The notes below the pieces were generated by a model. The model was not told where the DNA came from. It did not search any database and saw only the letters and a program-made list of their open reading frames with translations. The position numbers and the translations under genes are program-made. Positions 62,285 to 64,000 of a DNA stretch of 64,000 nucleotides are shown here, in pieces; position 1 is the first letter of the stretch; each line of letters starts with the position of its first letter. This DNA comes from Polytrichum commune (taxonomy: Eukaryota > Streptophyta > Polytrichopsida > Polytrichales > Polytrichaceae). The DNA lies in NCBI GenBank assembly GCA_950295325.1, contig OX485803.1, positions 17,732,001 to 17,796,000 of the forward strand. Direction: 5' to 3'.

Positions 62285-64000
62285 TTAGAGCATCTCCAAT
62301 CCAGGCTGGGCAAATGGGCCCGGCATCCCATATTTCCCGGGCGTCTTCTGAAGTCCCTGCGATAGCGTTCCCCGTCCAGCGCCTCGGGAGCCAACGCAGG
62401 CTCCAGACCTACAACCCTAAAATCGCCACGTCGACCTCGGGATGGCCACGGTGGCGGTTAGCCGAGGACCCCTCTCTCCGACCTCGCTCCAGGGAGTTCT
62501 CTCCGACCTTGCTTCGGCGCCGTGAACGCTCCGACAGCCCTGCTTCGGAGTGCGAAGATGGAGCGATGGCGGGCCGACCTTGCCGGTGCTATTCAACAGG
62601 CTCTCGATGATTCCGATGACGACGTGCAGGAGCATTTTCTTGCAGCAATCCACCATGATTCAAGTGAATCTGATGAAGAGATGAGGCAGAGGCCAAGAAG
62701 AGGGAGCTGCATTGGGAGGGCGTTTGTGCACAGAGACAGAGAATTGTGGCATGAACACTTGGTGCGGGATTACTTTTCTCCTACTCCTGTTTTCGACAAT
62801 GTCAAGTTTCGTCGTCGGTTCAGGATGCGAAGGGAATTGTTTCTGAGAATTGTAGACTCTGTGGCTGCTTTTGATTCCTACTTTGTCCAAAAACGTGATG
62901 GCTTGGGGAGACTAGGACTGTCTTCTCTTCAGAAGTGCACTGCAGCAATTAGGATGCTAGCGTATGGTGTTGCAGCTGATGCAACCGATGAGTATTGTCG
63001 TTTGGAGAGAGTACTGCTACTGAGGCAATGCGTCGTTTTGTCAATGCCATTCGCCATTGCTTTGAGAGTGAATACCTTCGCCTTCCCACAGAATCTGATC
63101 TTCAAAAACAATTACAAATTAACACCCAGCGAGGTTTCCCTGGCATGTTTGCTTCACTGGATTGCATGCATTGGCAGTGGAAGAACTGCCCCGTTGCATG
63201 GCAAGGGCAATTCCAAGACAAAGATAAGAAGCGCTCTGTGATTTTGGAGGCAATTGCAGATCAATCCCTATGGATTTGGCATTCATTTTTTGGCCTTCCC
63301 GGGGGAAACAAACGACATCAACGTCTTGGATCGGTCACCCATTGTGAGAGATATGCTAAGTGGTGACGGTCGGCACTTGAACTTCACGGTGAATGGTAAT
63401 GTCTACCCCCGCTATTACCTACTCACGGATGGGATATACCCCCCATGGGCTTGTTTTGTTCAAACTATCCATGAGGCGCAAGAAGAAAAGAAAAAACATT
63501 TTGCGAAGATGCAAGAGGGGGCAAGAAAGGACGTTGAGAGGGCATTCGGCGTCCTTCAGGCACGATGGGAGATCTTGCGCAACCCTTGTCGACAGTGGGA
63601 AATTGAGGCTATGACCGACATCATTCAAGCACGTGTTATCATGCACAACATGATAATACAAGACGAGAGTGGTTTAGACTTGGAACCATTTTTTGATGAG
63701 GGACTCAGGGGAGGCCGCATGGGTGGGGGACTGTCATTCCACGAGCTCCGAGAAGGGACTAGGGAAATAGAGAACGCAGACAGTCACTTCTCTTTGCGGA
63801 ATGACTTGATCGAGCATTTGTGGCAAAGGAGAGGGGAGTCTTACTAGTGAGCTGAATGTAGTTCTCTGCCTATTGTGTGCAAAACATTCATTGAATAAAT
63901 TGGTGCACTGCATGTATTGAAGTGCCTGGATTGAGCTGCCTGAATCTGAAACCATTCAATTCTACCTACGCCTGAATCTGTAACCATTCAATTCATAACC
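62285..64000 (+). mobile_element. PIF/Harbinger transposon, 5' part (right end outside the window)
   Basis: The left end reads GAGCATCTCCAATCCAGG from 62,288, preceded by TTA (62,285-62,287), the usual 3-bp target of PIF/Harbinger elements. The transposase gene follows about 270 bp inside. The partner ORF (Myb-like) and the right terminus are not seen and would lie downstream of the window. Confidence 0.75.
62558..63847 (+). pseudogene. PIF/Harbinger transposase with two frameshifts
   Basis: A DDE-type nuclease that cuts and pastes the element. The acidic N-terminus (SDDDVQEH, DSSESDEE) is followed by RRFRMRRELFLRIVD. The catalytic Asp residues lie in SLDCMHW (63,160-63,162) and LLTDGIYPPW (63,428-63,430), and the Glu in KDVERAFGVLQARW (63,536-63,538). 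Other landmarks are GETNDINVLDRSP and MHNMIIQDE. Two single-base indels change the frame, near 63,003 (a base lost in YCRLGES) and near 63,300 (an extra G in a G run at GLPG). Otherwise about 430 codons are intact with no other stop, so inactivation is recent. In-frame Met codons at 62,522 and 62,558 are both possible starts; the second fits the family better. Confidence 0.88.

Overview
This is a gene-poor, AT-rich, repeat-laden stretch of nuclear DNA from a land plant. The plant assignment rests on one intact 13-exon GH1 beta-glucosidase with the exon layout usual for plant family members, on CACTA-, PIF/Harbinger- and hAT-like elements, and on a tRNA-derived SINE. The exact lineage cannot be told from the sequence. 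Introns in the one intact gene are short (about 140 to 950 bp), which argues against a typical conifer.

Layout. 1-9,250 holds no recognisable gene, only dispersed repeats, microsatellites and two foldback-type elements. 9,260-20,820 is dominated by one large decayed non-LTR retrotransposon on the + strand. It has an ORF1, a 2A-like peptide at the head of ORF2, an APE-type endonuclease, a reverse transcriptase, a long open segment with a methyltransferase-like signature, an RNase H, a Cys/His knuckle and a C-terminal PD-(D/E)XK-like nuclease segment. Its 3' end is a GC-rich hairpin followed by a short CTT run. A separate 56-bp copy of that same 3' end lies at 39.4 kb between 15-bp target-site duplications, so the family, or something sharing its tail, has moved in this genome. 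23,186-28,259 is the intact GH1 gene. 28.3-46.6 kb is a patchwork of MITEs (including three CACTA-like copies within 1 kb, each with its own 3-bp duplication), a truncated SINE, a hAT-like transposase relic and local tandem duplications.

46,681-53,315 looks like one large element with inverted termini. It is filled with two minisatellite arrays that share an 18-bp palindromic core repeated about every 60 bp, and a 1,459-bp DNA transposon with 8-bp target duplications is nested in the second array. 53.8-60.7 kb holds a degenerate ~150-bp repeat, fragments of decayed coding sequence and a 295-bp tandem repeat. 62,285 to the end of the window is a PIF/Harbinger element whose transposase carries two frameshifts; its 3' end lies beyond the window.

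The only gene judged functional is the GH1 enzyme. The rest is transposon biology. The observation most worth following is the non-LTR element, with its combination of a 2A-like peptide, two nuclease types, RNase H and a possible methyltransferase-like domain.
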